From: Clostridia bacterium
Lineage (GTDB): Bacteria; Bacillota_A; Clostridia; Christensenellales; Aristaeellaceae
Length of the DNA stretch: 64,000 nt
Assembly (NCBI GenBank): GCA_017399225.1
Contig: JAFQEB010000041.1
Span: 1 to 64,000, forward strand
Direction: 5' to 3'
Part shown: positions 44,835-53,774 of the stretch, piece by piece
Position numbering within the stretch: the first letter of the stretch is position 1
Layout: the number at the start of each line of letters is the position of its first letter
Position numbers and translations under genes: made by a program
Notes under the pieces: model-generated
Seen by the model: only the letters and a program-made list of their open reading frames with translations
The model's database searches: none
What the model was told of the DNA's origin: nothing

Positions 44835-45434
44835 ATGTTTACAGATATCGGGAATAAGATCAAAATGGTTGCAATGATCTTCTGCCTGTTGGGGATCGCC
44901 GCGAGCGTCATTGCAGGCATCGTGATGCTTGTCATATTTGAGGGCAGCTTGATGGGCTTTGCGATCAGCGCCGGCGTGGTCGTCGGCGGCAGCGTGCTCT
45001 CCTGGCTGGCGAGCCTGCTGTTCTACGGCTTCGGCGAGCTGATCGATGAGACGAAGCGTAATCGGGAGATCAATGCGCAGCTGCTGCAGAAGCTTGCGGG
45101 ACAGGATAGAGAGCCCGTGGTCAAGCGAGCTGAAAGCGCGCCGGTATCTAAGAAGCAGGAAACGCCCAAACCCACTTCCGCCGGAGAACCCTGGCAGTGC
45201 CGCTGCGGCACAAGGAATGCTGCCAACCAGATCTTCTGCTCCTACTGCGGAGAAATGAACCTGAAGCAGCAGGCGAAGCCGAAGACGCCCCAACAGACGG
45301 CTGCTGCTGCGCCTCAGGTGAACGCAGCAACGGGTAATCCGGTACGGATGACCGCCAATATGTGGACCTGCAGCTGCGGCAGGAAAAACAGCCAGGGTGA
45401 CAAGAACTGTACCTTCTGCGGACGGGACAGGTAA
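44835..45434 (+). CDS. Membrane protein with two zinc-ribbon domains
   Basis: 199 residues from the ATG after AAGGAG; a GTG at 44790 overlapping the previous stop is less likely. Two membrane spans (MVAMIFCLLGIAASVIAGIV and a GFAISAGVVVGGSVLSWL region) precede a linker and two C-terminal zinc ribbons: CRCGTRNAANQIFCSYCG and CSCGRKNSQGDKNCTFCG. Function unknown; zinc ribbons on small membrane proteins often act as protein-binding modules. Confidence 0.8.
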   Translation: MFTDIGNKIKMVAMIFCLLGIAASVIAGIVMLVIFEGSLMGFAISAGVVVGGSVLSWLASLLFYGFGELIDETKRNREINAQLLQKLAGQDREPVVKRAESAPVSKKQETPKPTSAGEPWQCRCGTRNAANQIFCSYCGEMNLKQQAKPKTPQQTAAAAPQVNAATGNPVRMTANMWTCSCGRKNSQGDKNCTFCGRDR

Positions 45435-45443
45435 AGAAATAAC

Positions 45444-45482
45444 AACCGGGATGCTCTGTGTAAAGGGAGCATCCCGGTTTTG
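45444..45482 (+). terminator. Rho-independent terminator
   Basis: AACCGGGATGCTC and its complement around a 10-base loop, followed by TTTGTG, just after the zinc-ribbon gene. Confidence 0.85.
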
Positions 45483-45674
45483 TGTTGCTGCTCAGCTGTG
45501 CCGATTTTTCAGCGCTTCCCACATGTCCCGCGGGGGCACGCCCTGCTGGTATAAAATGGTGCGCTCCTTTCTGGAAAAGGCACACCTTGCTGTTCTTGCT
45601 CCGATATGATAAAATCAAACTGGTAGCTTGATACATATTCATTATGGAATGCTTGACTACTGTGGGGTGGGCGG

Positions 45675-46505
45675 ATGAGAGACAATATCGAAGTGAAAAA
45701 CCTAGTACCCCGGTTTCTGAATTTCTACAGGTTGGCGCTGGGGCACGATGCAGAATCCCGGTTCACGCTGTGGAAGGAGCATTACGGCTTTGCGGCGGTT
45801 CCGCCCGGAGAACAAGGCGAGCAGGTGGCAAGGCAGCTGCTGGGAACAGCATGGGACAAATACGCGAAGGTTATTCCGCTGCTGGAGCAGTGGTCGCCGG
45901 ATACAGAAACGGTGCAGCAGTATTTGTCGAAGATCAAATCCGCACTGGCGTACAGCGAACCGGTTGATGTTGTTCTCATTTTCTTCGTTGGCATGTTTGA
46001 CGGGAATGCCTTTGCCGCCCCATATGGCGACCGGATGGCGATCTGCCTGCCGATCGAGGCTGGCGAAAGCAGCATCACGCTGGTGCACGAGCTGACGCAT
46101 CTGGTGCACGGCAAGCTGACCGCTTCTGCGATGAGCTGGGAGAAAACCGTGGCGGAGATGATCTTCCAGGAGGGCCTGGCAACGCAGTTGAGTAAGCATC
46201 TGGTTCCCAATGAACAGGAGGAAGCCTATGTTGAGCATCAGCCCGGCTGGCTGCAGGATTGCCGTGCGGATGAGAAGCAGATCGTTCATGGTATCAGGCC
46301 ATACCTACAGGAAGGCTCGGCAGAGACGGTCATCCGGTTTACCATGGGAACGGGAACGACTGGCAGGCAGCGTGAGGGGTACTTCGCCGGCTGGAAGCTG
46401 ATCGGGGATCTGCTGGCGGACGGCTGGTCGTTCGCGGACATTGCCAGGGTCCGGGAAGAGAATATGACAGACGTTCTGAGAAAATATATTGATTTGGTAC
46501 AGTAA
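45675..46505 (+). CDS. DUF2268-like predicted zinc protease
   Basis: 276 residues. The zinc-peptidase motif is LVHELTHLVHGK (H-E-x-x-H) with EMIFQEGLATQLSKHL downstream for the third ligand, as in DUF2268 putative Zn-dependent proteases. No signal peptide, so it acts in the cytoplasm. The ribosome site is GTGGGGTGGG, weak. Substrate unknown. It stands alone and converges on the his operon. Confidence 0.8.
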   Translation: MRDNIEVKNLVPRFLNFYRLALGHDAESRFTLWKEHYGFAAVPPGEQGEQVARQLLGTAWDKYAKVIPLLEQWSPDTETVQQYLSKIKSALAYSEPVDVVLIFFVGMFDGNAFAAPYGDRMAICLPIEAGESSITLVHELTHLVHGKLTASAMSWEKTVAEMIFQEGLATQLSKHLVPNEQEEAYVEHQPGWLQDCRADEKQIVHGIRPYLQEGSAETVIRFTMGTGTTGRQREGYFAGWKLIGDLLADGWSFADIARVREENMTDVLRKYIDLVQ

Positions 46506-46531
46506 CGGTTCGGCTTGCAGAAAAAGCAAAA

Positions 46532-46575
46532 AACGCACTTGCTCACCGCGCTCAAAAGCGGTGTGTAAGTGCGTT
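46532..46575. terminator. Bidirectional terminator
   Basis: AACGCACTT/AAGTGCGTT outer stem with an inner ACCGC/GCGGT stem, between convergent genes; A- and T-tracts flank it. It ends both the DUF2268 gene and the his operon. Confidence 0.75.
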
Positions 46576-46586
46576 TTGTTGATGGA

Positions 46587-47816
46587 TCAGCTGTGCCGCT
46601 TCTTGAGCACTTCCCACACGTCCCGCAGGGGTACGCCCTGCTGATACAGCAGCACCGTCAGGTGGTACAGCAAATCCGCGGCCTCGCCGGCCAGGCCGTC
46701 GGCGTCGCCCTTGATGGCGGCGATCACGGCCTCAGTGGCCTCTTCGCCCACCTTCTTGCCGATCTTCTCCGCGCCCTTGTCCAGCAGGTAGTTGGTGTAG
46801 GAGCCGGGCTTGGGGTTCGCGGCGCGCTCGGCGACGGTCTTCTCGATCGTGCTCAGGATGGCGCTGGTGGCGGGCATGTCGCCGTCCACCACGGGGTTGA
46901 AGAAGCAACTGCGTGCGCCGGTGTGGCAGGCGGGGCCGGTTTGGTCGACCTGCAGGAGGATCGAATCCGCGTCGCAGTCATAGCTCATGCGGATGACCTT
47001 CTGCAAATGGCCGCTGGTCGCGCCCTTGCGCCACAGCTCGTTGCGGCTGCGGCTCCAGTAGGTGGCGTAGCCGGATTCGAGGGTGGATTGCAGGCTCTCG
47101 GCGTTCATGTAGGCCTGCATCAGCACCTCGCCCGTGTAGGCGTCCTGGGCGATGGCGGGCACCAGCCCCCGCACGTCATAGCGGATGGCGGAGATATCGG
47201 CGGTGCGCACGTCCGGCGCAGAGGCGGCCTCGATCTTCGCGAACTGCTCCGGGGTAACGATGGCCTTCAGCGTCTCCATGGCCTGTGCATACTGGTTTTC
47301 GTAGGTGTAGAAAACGTCCTTCGGCTGCAGCTTGAAGCCAAGACTGACGTAGAGCAGGATGGCCTTCCAGCTCCAGGGCTGGGTGTGCAGCCAGACGGGC
47401 AGGCTGTTGTCCTCGCGGCGGAAGAGCCGCAGGCAGGTCTGGCACAGCGCCCGGCCGAGGCCCTTGCGCTGGTGATCCTCCCGGACGGCCACCCAGTGCA
47501 GCGCGCGTACGCCCATGCCCCGGGGGTCGTGCTCCCAGGCGATGGCGGTGCCCACGATTTCGCCCTCCGGCGACACGGCGAAGAACACCCGCTCGCGGGC
47601 CAGCTCCGGGTCTGCCAGATAGCGTGAGCAGAACGCGCTCAGAGCCTCGTCCGCCGTGGGAAACTCGCCGATGGCGCACTCCAGCGCGGCCCACGCGTCC
47701 TCGTCGCCCGGCTGGTACGCGCGGATCACGTAGCCCTTGGGCAGCATGATCTCCATGGGCAGCACGCGGTCGCAGCGCATGATGATGTGATAGAAGGGGA
47801 TGGTCTTGTCCAGCAT
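46587..47816 (-). CDS. hisIE: GNAT-HisI-HisE trifunctional fusion
   Basis: 409 residues. Residues 1-185 are a complete GNAT domain: [40 protein letters not shown] (acetyl-CoA loop) and [20 protein letters not shown]. About 205-300 is HisI, phosphoribosyl-AMP cyclohydrolase ([17 protein letters not shown], the zinc-site [20 protein letters not shown], then SCFF). About 310-405 is HisE, phosphoribosyl-ATP pyrophosphatase ([33 protein letters not shown]). HisI and HisE do steps 3 and 2 of histidine synthesis. The frame is continuous with no stop between domains. GNAT substrate unknown. Last gene of the operon. Confidence 0.92.
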   Translation of the reverse strand: MLDKTIPFYHIIMRCDRVLPMEIMLPKGYVIRAYQPGDEDAWAALECAIGEFPTADEALSAFCSRYLADPELARERVFFAVSPEGEIVGTAIAWEHDPRGMGVRALHWVAVREDHQRKGLGRALCQTCLRLFRREDNSLPVWLHTQPWSWKAILLYVSLGFKLQPKDVFYTYENQYAQAMETLKAIVTPEQFAKIEAASAPDVRTADISAIRYDVRGLVPAIAQDAYTGEVLMQAYMNAESLQSTLESGYATYWSRSRNELWRKGATSGHLQKVIRMSYDCDADSILLQVDQTGPACHTGARSCFFNPVVDGDMPATSAILSTIEKTVAERAANPKPGSYTNYLLDKGAEKIGKKVGEEATEAVIAAIKGDADGLAGEAADLLYHLTVLLYQQGVPLRDVWEVLKKRHS

Positions 47817-47819
47817 GCG

Positions 47820-48536
47820 TCACGCCTCCTTGTTGTATGCGAGGGCCTCCTCCAGCGTGAACGCGCCCTCGTACATCGCGCGTCCGAGGATCGCGCCCGC
47901 GCAGCCCGCGGCCTTCAAATTGCCCAGATCATTGAGGCAGCTCACGCCGCCGGAACCGATGATGTCCATACCGGTCTGCTCAATGAGCCGCCGGGTGGCG
48001 TCGACATTGGGCCCCTGCATCATGCCGTCGCGGCTGACGTCGGTGTAGATCACGTCCTTCACGCCCATGTCGCGCATGCGCAGCGCCAGCTCCACCGCCG
48101 TCAGCGTGGAGGTCTCGACCCAGCCGCGGGTGGCGACCAGGCCGTTCTTCGCGTCGATGCCCACCGCGATGCAGCCGGGGAAGGCCCGGGCAGCCTGACG
48201 CACCAGCTCGGGGTTTTCCGCCGCCGCCGTGCCGATGATGCAGCGCTTCACGCCGGCGTTCACCCGCAGCTCGATGTCCTGCATCGTGCGCAGTCCGCCG
48301 CCCAGCTCTACCTGGCCGTCAAAGGCAGCGACCACCTCGCGGATCAGCGGCAGATGGGCGGTCTTGCCCTCAAAAGCGGCGGTCAGGTCCACCAGATGCA
48401 GCCACTCGGCGCCCTTTGCGCGCCATTTGGCGGACATCTCGACGGGGTCGCCGTACACGGTCACGTCATCGCGCTTGCCCTGGCGCAGGCGCACCGCCTT
48501 GCCGTCCAGCATGTCAATGGCAGGGTAGAGGATCAT
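47820..48536 (-). CDS. hisA: ProFAR isomerase HisA
   Basis: 238 residues, (beta-alpha)8 barrel. Catalytic Asp at the end of strand 1 (ILYPAIDMLDGKAVRLRQG), phosphate-binding GGLRTMQDIELRVNAGVKR, the second catalytic Asp in VIYTDVSRDGMM, and a second phosphate loop GSGGVSCLNDLGNL. It isomerises ProFAR to PRFAR. GGAGGG precedes the ATG. HisF and HisH, the next enzymes, are not in this window. Confidence 0.96.
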   Translation of the reverse strand: MILYPAIDMLDGKAVRLRQGKRDDVTVYGDPVEMSAKWRAKGAEWLHLVDLTAAFEGKTAHLPLIREVVAAFDGQVELGGGLRTMQDIELRVNAGVKRCIIGTAAAENPELVRQAARAFPGCIAVGIDAKNGLVATRGWVETSTLTAVELALRMRDMGVKDVIYTDVSRDGMMQGPNVDATRRLIEQTGMDIIGSGGVSCLNDLGNLKAAGCAGAILGRAMYEGAFTLEEALAYNKEA

Positions 48537-48599
48537 GAAAATTCCCTCCGGTCATTTTCAAATGATGAATTAGGAATTATGAATTAGGAGCTGAGATGG

Positions 48600-49187
48600 T
48601 CAGTCCAGCGCACCCTTGGTAGACAGCACGCCCTGAATGCCCGCGTCCACGCGCATGGCGTCGCGCAGGGCCAGGCCGAAGGCCTTGAAGAGGGCCTCCA
48701 GCTTGTGGTGGTCGTTGCGGCCGGCGGCGACGTTCAGGTGAACGGTGAGGCCCGCGTTGACCGTCAGGGCCCGGAAGAACTCCTCGGCCATTTGCGTGCC
48801 CATGTCGCCGCAGCGCAGGGTGGCGAACTCGGCCGTGAAGGCCAGGTAGGGGCGGCCGCTGATGTCGATGGCGGCGAAGGCCAGGGCCTCGTCCATGGGC
48901 ATCCAGGCGCTGCCGACGCGGCGGATGCCGGCCCGGTCGCCCAGGGCGTCGCGGATGGCCTTGCCCAGGCAGATGCCCACGTCCTCGATGGTGTGGTGCT
49001 CATCGACGTACAGGTCGCCCTGGCAGGTGAGGGTCAGGTCGATCTGCGCGAAGCGGCTGAAGGCGTCCAGCATGTGGTCGAAGAAGCCCACGCCGGTGGC
49101 CAGCTCCGTCTTGCCGGAGCCGTCGAGGTTCACGGTCAGGTTGATGTCGGTTTCCTTCGTCTTGCGGGCAAATGTGGCGGTACGCAT
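48600..49187 (-). CDS. hisB: Imidazoleglycerol-phosphate dehydratase HisB
   Basis: 195 residues from the ATG after AAAGGAG. Metal-binding motifs GVGFFDHMLDAFSRFAQID, VDEHHTIEDVGICLGKAI (H-H-x-x-E-D) and GRNDHHKLEALFKAFGLAL. Monofunctional, with no histidinol phosphatase domain. A 63-base AT-rich gap with simple repeats follows it. Confidence 0.97.
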   Translation of the reverse strand: MRTATFARKTKETDINLTVNLDGSGKTELATGVGFFDHMLDAFSRFAQIDLTLTCQGDLYVDEHHTIEDVGICLGKAIRDALGDRAGIRRVGSAWMPMDEALAFAAIDISGRPYLAFTAEFATLRCGDMGTQMAEEFFRALTVNAGLTVHLNVAAGRNDHHKLEALFKAFGLALRDAMRVDAGIQGVLSTKGALD

Positions 49188-49283
49188 GGAGGATGCTCCT
49201 TTGTTTGTCGGTTGTGGGCTGTACCCCAAGCCGCACGCGCGCGCAGCCGAAAGGCACAGCCTGGAAAGATCGCGAAAAGGGTC

Positions 49284-49354
49284 AAGGGATGAAATCCCTT
49301 GCGGGGGTGCAGGGGCGAGGAGCCCCTGCCAGGGTCCAGGGACAGAGTCCCTGG
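49284..49354. repeat. Three-hairpin dispersed repeat between hisB and hisD
   Basis: Successive short hairpins AAGGGATGAAATCCCTT, CAGGGGCGAGGAGCCCCTG and CCAGGGACAGAGTCCCTGG, ending at the hisD stop. Similar GGGTCCAGGGG units occur after argH (62029) and near 63600. Confidence 0.65.
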
Positions 49355-50656
49355 TTACCCCTTGATCTCCTTGCCGAAGCGGATGGCCACGGAGTTGGCG
49401 TGGGCGTCGAGGCCCTCCTGCTGAGCCAGGAGGATCACCTGGTCGGCCACCTTCTCCAGTTCTGCGCGGGAGCAGCAGATGAGGCTGGACTTCTTCACGA
49501 AGTCATCCACGTTCAGCGGGGAGAAGAAACGGGCGGTGCCGGAGGTAGGCAGAACGTGGTTCGGGCCGGCGAAGTAATCTCCCAGAGGTTCGGGGGAGTA
49601 GTGGCCCATGAAGATCGCGCCGGCGTTCTCGATCAGGGGCAGCAGGGAGAAGGGATCGGCGACGGAAAGCTCGAGGTGCTCCGGGGCGATCTGGTTGGCG
49701 ATGTCGGCGCAGTCCGCCATGGTCGGGGCCACCACGATGGTGCCGTAGGCGGAAAGGCTCTGTTCGACGACCTCCTTGCGGGGCAGCAGCGCCGTTTGAC
49801 GGGCCAGCTCGGCGTCCACCGCCGTAGCCAGGGCCGCGCTGTCGGTCACCAGGATGGCCGCCGCCAGGGGATCGTGCTCGGCCTGGGACAGCAGGTCAGC
49901 CGCCACATAGCGGGGATCAGCGCTGTCGTCGGCGATCACCAGCACCTCGCTGGGGCCGGCGACCATGTCGATGCCCACGTGGCCGAAGACCTCGCGCTTG
50001 GCGTTGGCAACGTAGATGTTGCCGGGGCCGGTGATCTTGTCCACCCGCGGGATGGATTCGGTGCCGAAGGCCAGGGCTGCCACAGCCTGGGCGCCGCCGA
50101 CCTTGTAGATGCGGTCAACGCCGGCGATATCCGCCGCCACCAGCGCCAGGGGATAGCTCACGCCGCCGTCCTTGCCGGGAGGCGTCACCATCACGATGTC
50201 CTTGACGCCGGCGACCTTCGCGGGCAGCACGTTCATCAGCACGGAGGAGGGGTAGGCCGCCGTGCCGCCGGGCACGTACACGCCCACGCGGCTCAGGGGG
50301 GTGATCTTCTGGCCCAGGCTGATGGCCGGGTCGAAGTTCATCCAGGTGTTGGTCTTCTGCTTCTCGTGGAAGGCCGTGATGCGGCGCTTTGCCTCGCGCA
50401 TGGCCTCCAGCCATTCGGGGGTCGCGGCCTCATAGGCCTTGTCAATCTCTTCGCGGGTGACCTGCACGGTCTCGGCGGTGAGGGTCACCTTGTCAAAGCG
50501 GGCGGTGTAGTCGAAGAGGGCCGCGTCGCCCTCCTCGCGCACGCGGGCGACGATCTCCTTCACGCGGGCGGAGATCTCGTCGTTTTGCAGCTGGCTGCGG
50601 TTCATCACGCGCTCCTTCAGGGCCTGCGCGTCGGACATATTCAGAATCGGGATCAT
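49355..50656 (-). CDS. hisD: Histidinol dehydrogenase HisD
   Basis: 433 residues from the ATG after GGAGGG. Family motifs: AGVKDIVMVTPPGKDG, ITGPGNIYVANAKREVFGHV, IDMVAGPSEVLVIADDSADP and HVLPTSGTARFFSPLNVDDF, which carry the zinc and catalytic His/Glu residues. It oxidises histidinol to histidine with NAD. Usual length for the family. Confidence 0.97.
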   Translation of the reverse strand: MIPILNMSDAQALKERVMNRSQLQNDEISARVKEIVARVREEGDAALFDYTARFDKVTLTAETVQVTREEIDKAYEAATPEWLEAMREAKRRITAFHEKQKTNTWMNFDPAISLGQKITPLSRVGVYVPGGTAAYPSSVLMNVLPAKVAGVKDIVMVTPPGKDGGVSYPLALVAADIAGVDRIYKVGGAQAVAALAFGTESIPRVDKITGPGNIYVANAKREVFGHVGIDMVAGPSEVLVIADDSADPRYVAADLLSQAEHDPLAAAILVTDSAALATAVDAELARQTALLPRKEVVEQSLSAYGTIVVAPTMADCADIANQIAPEHLELSVADPFSLLPLIENAGAIFMGHYSPEPLGDYFAGPNHVLPTSGTARFFSPLNVDDFVKKSSLICCSRAELEKVADQVILLAQQEGLDAHANSVAIRFGKEIKG

Positions 50657-50674
50657 GTTCGTTCCCTCCATATA

Positions 50675-51322
50675 TCAGTTGTTCAGTTTTGCCACTTCAT
50701 TGGCCATTCCGTCGATGATTTGGCGGATGCGCTCGCGTTTGGTCTTCATGGACACGCGGTTGACCACCAGGCGGGCGGAGCACTCGGCGACTTCCTCCAG
50801 CACGGACAGGCCGTTGGCTCTGAGGGTGCTGCCGCTCTCGACGATGTCCAGGATCACGTCGGAGAGGCCGATCACCGGGCCCAGCTCGATGGAGCCGTGC
50901 AGCTCGATGATCTCGATCGTCTGGCCCTTTGCGTCATAGTAGGCGCGGGCGACGTTGGGGTACTTGGTCGCCACGCGGAAGGTGGCGCGGGTGGCCTGCT
51001 GGTTCTTCTGGTCGGCATACCCGGCAATGCACAACCGGCACTTGCCGAAGGTCAGATCCAGCACCTCGTACAGCGGGCGGCCCGCCTCCAGCAGGGTGTC
51101 CTTGCCCACCACGCCGAAGTCCGCCACGCCGTGATCCACATAGGTGGGCACGTCGCTGGGCTTGACGAGGATGAAGCGGATGTTGTTGGCTTTATCCCAC
51201 AAAACCAGCTGGCGGCCGGGGTTGCGGGGCTCTGAGCAGTCAATGCCCAGGTTTTCCAGAAGGGTGAAGGCCTGCTCTGCGAGCCTGCCCTTGGCCAGAG
51301 CAAAGGTGATAACCGGCTGCAT
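50675..51322 (-). CDS. hisG: ATP phosphoribosyltransferase HisG, short form
   Basis: 215 residues, so the short form that lacks the regulatory C-terminal domain and needs HisZ. Motifs: ITFALAKGRLAEQAFTLLEN, YVDHGVADFGVVGKDTLLE and the PRPP-binding stretch DVILDIVESGSTLRANGLSV. It does the first, committed step of histidine synthesis. The start overlaps the hisZ stop as TGATG. Confidence 0.97.
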   Translation of the reverse strand: MQPVITFALAKGRLAEQAFTLLENLGIDCSEPRNPGRQLVLWDKANNIRFILVKPSDVPTYVDHGVADFGVVGKDTLLEAGRPLYEVLDLTFGKCRLCIAGYADQKNQQATRATFRVATKYPNVARAYYDAKGQTIEIIELHGSIELGPVIGLSDVILDIVESGSTLRANGLSVLEEVAECSARLVVNRVSMKTKRERIRQIIDGMANEVAKLNN

Positions 51323-52533
51323 CAGAACACCGCCTTTCCATATTGCTGCAGACCGCCGGCGGTGATGTACACCGCTGCGCTGGCCTGGTTTGCGTCAACC
51401 CGGTGTCGCAGGGCCTCCGCGTTCATGCCGTACATGATGGCCACCGACACCCCGCGCTTGCGCTGCTGCTTGGCGTAGGCGATGGCCTCGGCCCGGCAGC
51501 CCTCCTCAAAGCCCAGTACGATGTCGGGGATCGGCGATTCGAAGGACGCTCCCTGGCGCTCCAGGGCGATCAGCAGCAGCTTCATGCTCAGCGCGAAGCC
51601 CGTCGCGGGCAGCTCGCGGCCGAAGCGCGCCATCAGCCGGTCGTACCGGCCGCCGGACATCAGCGGCTGGCCCAGCTCGGCCACCAGGCCGCGGAAGATT
51701 GTGCCGGAGTAGTAGTTCGCCTGGTGCGCCATGCCCAGGTCGATGCTGATGCACCCGTCGCAGCCGTATTCCTTGAGCACGGCCATGATCTGCCGCAGGT
51801 TGTCGATGGCGGCGAGGCATTGCGGATGCTGCGTCAGCTTCTCCGCCTCGTCCAGGACGGATGCGTCGCCGTACAGGCGGGGCAGCTGCATCAGGCGGGC
51901 GATGGCGTCCTCCGCCAGCCCGCAGCGGGTCAGGTAGGCCTCCATGTCCATCAGGCTCTTCTGCTCGGTCAGGGCGCTGACGGCGGCGCACTGCTCGTCG
52001 GTCAGCCCGGCCTCCTTCAGGAAGCCGGTCACGAACTGCGCCTGGCCCAGCTCAATTTGAAAATCGCGCAATCCGCTCTGCTGCAGCACATACACCGCCA
52101 GGGCGATGACCTCCGCGTCGGCCTGCGGGCTGGCTTCGCCCATCAGCTCCACGCCGGCCTGCGTCTCTTCGCACAGCAGGGACGAGGTCTCCGACAGCAT
52201 CTTCGTGGCGGACTGCACATAGCACAGCCGCAGGGGCAGGGGAGCCTCCGCGAGCCTTCCGGCCGCCATGCGGGCCGCGGGGATGGTGGAGTCCGGCCGC
52301 ACGGCCAGGATGCGCGCCTGGGCGTCGAAGGTCTTCCACAGGTGCTCGGGGCGGAAACCGTAGGTGCGGTCGTCGAGGGCGTCATAGAATTCCAGGATCG
52401 GCGTTTCGATCTCCTGATACCCCTCCAGCGTGAACAAATGTCGCAGGGTCTGCTCCAGCTGGCGCTTGCGCGCGCACTCGCCGGGCAGGGTGTCCTGCAT
52501 GCCGCTGGGGATTTGCAGCTTACGACTTGCCAT
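51322..52533 (-). CDS. hisZ: HisZ, regulatory subunit of ATP phosphoribosyltransferase
   Basis: 403 residues, related to class II histidyl-tRNA synthetase but without the anticodon domain of that enzyme. IPSGMQDTLPGECARKRQLE at the N-terminus, IETPILEFYDAL (motif 1 region) and RPDSTIPAARMAAGRLAEAP (motif 2 region) are typical. The second histidine loop is changed from the synthetase pattern (LMSGGRYDRLMARFG). It forms the hetero-octamer with short HisG and gives histidine feedback. First gene of the his operon. Confidence 0.93.
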   Translation of the reverse strand: MASRKLQIPSGMQDTLPGECARKRQLEQTLRHLFTLEGYQEIETPILEFYDALDDRTYGFRPEHLWKTFDAQARILAVRPDSTIPAARMAAGRLAEAPLPLRLCYVQSATKMLSETSSLLCEETQAGVELMGEASPQADAEVIALAVYVLQQSGLRDFQIELGQAQFVTGFLKEAGLTDEQCAAVSALTEQKSLMDMEAYLTRCGLAEDAIARLMQLPRLYGDASVLDEAEKLTQHPQCLAAIDNLRQIMAVLKEYGCDGCISIDLGMAHQANYYSGTIFRGLVAELGQPLMSGGRYDRLMARFGRELPATGFALSMKLLLIALERQGASFESPIPDIVLGFEEGCRAEAIAYAKQQRKRGVSVAIMYGMNAEALRHRVDANQASAAVYITAGGLQQYGKAVF

Positions 52534-52561
52534 GTTTCCGACCTCCGGATGATTTGATGAT

Positions 52562-52618
52562 TTAGCACGATAAAGTGCTAATGCGATGAATTATAGCAGG
52601 GTTTTACGATGATGTCAA
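52562..52618 (-). promoter_or_regulatory. Consensus his-operon promoter with an adjacent inverted repeat
   Basis: TTGACA (52613-52618), 17-base spacer, TATAAT (52590-52595), both perfect. Starting about +2 is TTAGCAC, 6 bases, GTGCTAA (52562-52581), a candidate operator or hairpin. It resembles CIRCE arms but the spacing and arm length differ. The start codon of hisZ is 29 bases further. Confidence 0.8.
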
Positions 52619-52645
52619 GAGGGTATTGAAAAAACTGGACGCGGA

Positions 52646-52783
52646 GACCTCATCCGGCCCTTCGTGCCACCTTCCCCAGAGGGGAAGGCTGATTAGAAGG
52701 TACCTTCAGGTGCATTCGTCCACAAACTTAGCCTTCCCCTCTGGGGAAGGTGGCGCCGCGCTTGCGCGGTGACGGATGAGGTC
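52646..52783. mobile_element. MITE-like element with terminal inverted repeats
   Basis: 138 bp bounded by GACCTCATCCG and CGGATGAGGTC, with a second inverted pair inside (CACCTTCCCCAGAGGGGAAG and its complement). No coding capacity. It abuts the stop codon of the DUF559 gene exactly, so insertion may have set that gene's end. A related, more degenerate copy is at 22951-23162. Confidence 0.7.
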
Positions 52784-53149
52784 CTACCACGCGCCTTCGA
52801 TTGCGACGTCAATGGCCCTGCACACGGCGTCGAATTCCTGGTTTACCTGTTTGTTGGTAAACCGGATAACCCGAAGGCCGAGACTGTTCAGGTAAGCGGT
52901 GCGGTTTTTGTCCCACTCTTTGCCTTCGTCCGAGAAATGCTGAGCACCATCGATTTCAATCACCAGCTTTGCGCTGCTGCAGTAGAAATCGACGATATAG
53001 CAACCGAAAGCCTTCTGTCGCCGAAATTGTCGGGGATGGGTTCTGAGAAAGCCATACCACAGGAGTTTTTCCTCCGGGGTAGGGTGACGACGGTTTTCCT
53101 GCGCGTAGTCCTTCAAGTGGGTCTGATAATAGTAGCGCTCTCCTGTCAT
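52784..53149 (-). CDS. DUF559 endonuclease-like protein
   Basis: 121 residues from the ATG after GGAGG. The DUF559 (Vsr-like) fold shows RRHPTPEEKLLWYGFLRTHP, then RQKAFGCYIVDFYCSSAKLV with Asp, and LVIEIDGAQHFSDEGKEWD, the probable metal-dependent nuclease site. DUF559 proteins are widespread, often near mobile elements, and have few tested activities. The MITE-like element touches its stop. Confidence 0.9.
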   Translation of the reverse strand: MTGERYYYQTHLKDYAQENRRHPTPEEKLLWYGFLRTHPRQFRRQKAFGCYIVDFYCSSAKLVIEIDGAQHFSDEGKEWDKNRTAYLNSLGLRVIRFTNKQVNQEFDAVCRAIDVAIEGAW

Positions 53150-53230
53150 GTGCAGCCTCCAACTATACAATTATATCATTCCTGCTTCATGCAGTCCACG
53201 CAAGAACAAAGGAAGCACACGAAAGTACAG

Positions 53231-53267
53231 AAAAAGGACACGGCTGGCGGCGAAGCAAACCGTGTCC
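53231..53267 (-). terminator. Rho-independent terminator
   Basis: GGACACGG/CCGTGTCC stem followed by TTTTTC on the minus strand. It ends the small membrane-protein transcript. The gap 53150-53449 also has a 12-bp long-range inverted repeat (53375-53386 with 53440-53451) and no gene. Confidence 0.7.
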
Positions 53268-53449
53268 AAATGGGGGGAGGGGAATGTTGCAGGTCGTGAG
53301 CAAAGTGTGGTTGTAGTAGTCGGATGCGGAGAATCCGCATTGGTGGAGTGCCCTGGCGTCTGACACTTTTCCGGGACTTCCCCTCGAGGAAAATGAGCAG
53401 ACAGACAGGACAACACCTGCCCTGACCTATAACATTCGCCGAGGGGAAG

Positions 53450-53713
53450 TCAGTTGAGGAGGTTGCTGAACTGCTCTCCGATGACAATGAGCCACAGCTG
53501 AGTGATGATCGCTTTCACCAGTAAAACCTGTGCTATGGCCAGAACGACAGCATTCAGGATCAGCGCAACCGTTGTAACCGTATGGTCATCCTGATTTTTC
53601 CGTGCGCGCAGCGCAAGAATCAGTCCGGCAATTCCTGCAAAGGTTCCCAGCAGAGGCGCAAAGAAAATCAACGGAAAACCGGCAATACCCAAAATCAGTG
53701 CAGCAATAGTCAT
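53450..53713 (-). CDS. Small two- to three-span membrane protein under XRE control
   Basis: 87 residues from the ATG after GGAGG; the frame is open further upstream but that part runs through the promoter. Two hydrophobic stretches (MTIAALILGIAGFPLIFFAP and VALILNAVVLAIAQVLLVKA), DUF4190-like. Divergent from the XRE repressor gene, whose likely operators cover this gene's promoter. Function unknown; it could be an envelope or toxin-like protein. Confidence 0.75.
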   Translation of the reverse strand: MTIAALILGIAGFPLIFFAPLLGTFAGIAGLILALRARKNQDDHTVTTVALILNAVVLAIAQVLLVKAIITQLWLIVIGEQFSNLLN

Positions 53714-53774
53714 GCGTGTACCTCCATATCCTTGTGCATTCGTGCGGAGACTTGTCTCGTACGATGCTGACATG

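Noticed and set aside
52562..52581. CIRCE (HrcA) operator before hisZ
   Set aside because: Arms are 7 bp with a 6-base spacer; CIRCE has 9-bp arms and a 9-base spacer, and the downstream genes are not chaperones.
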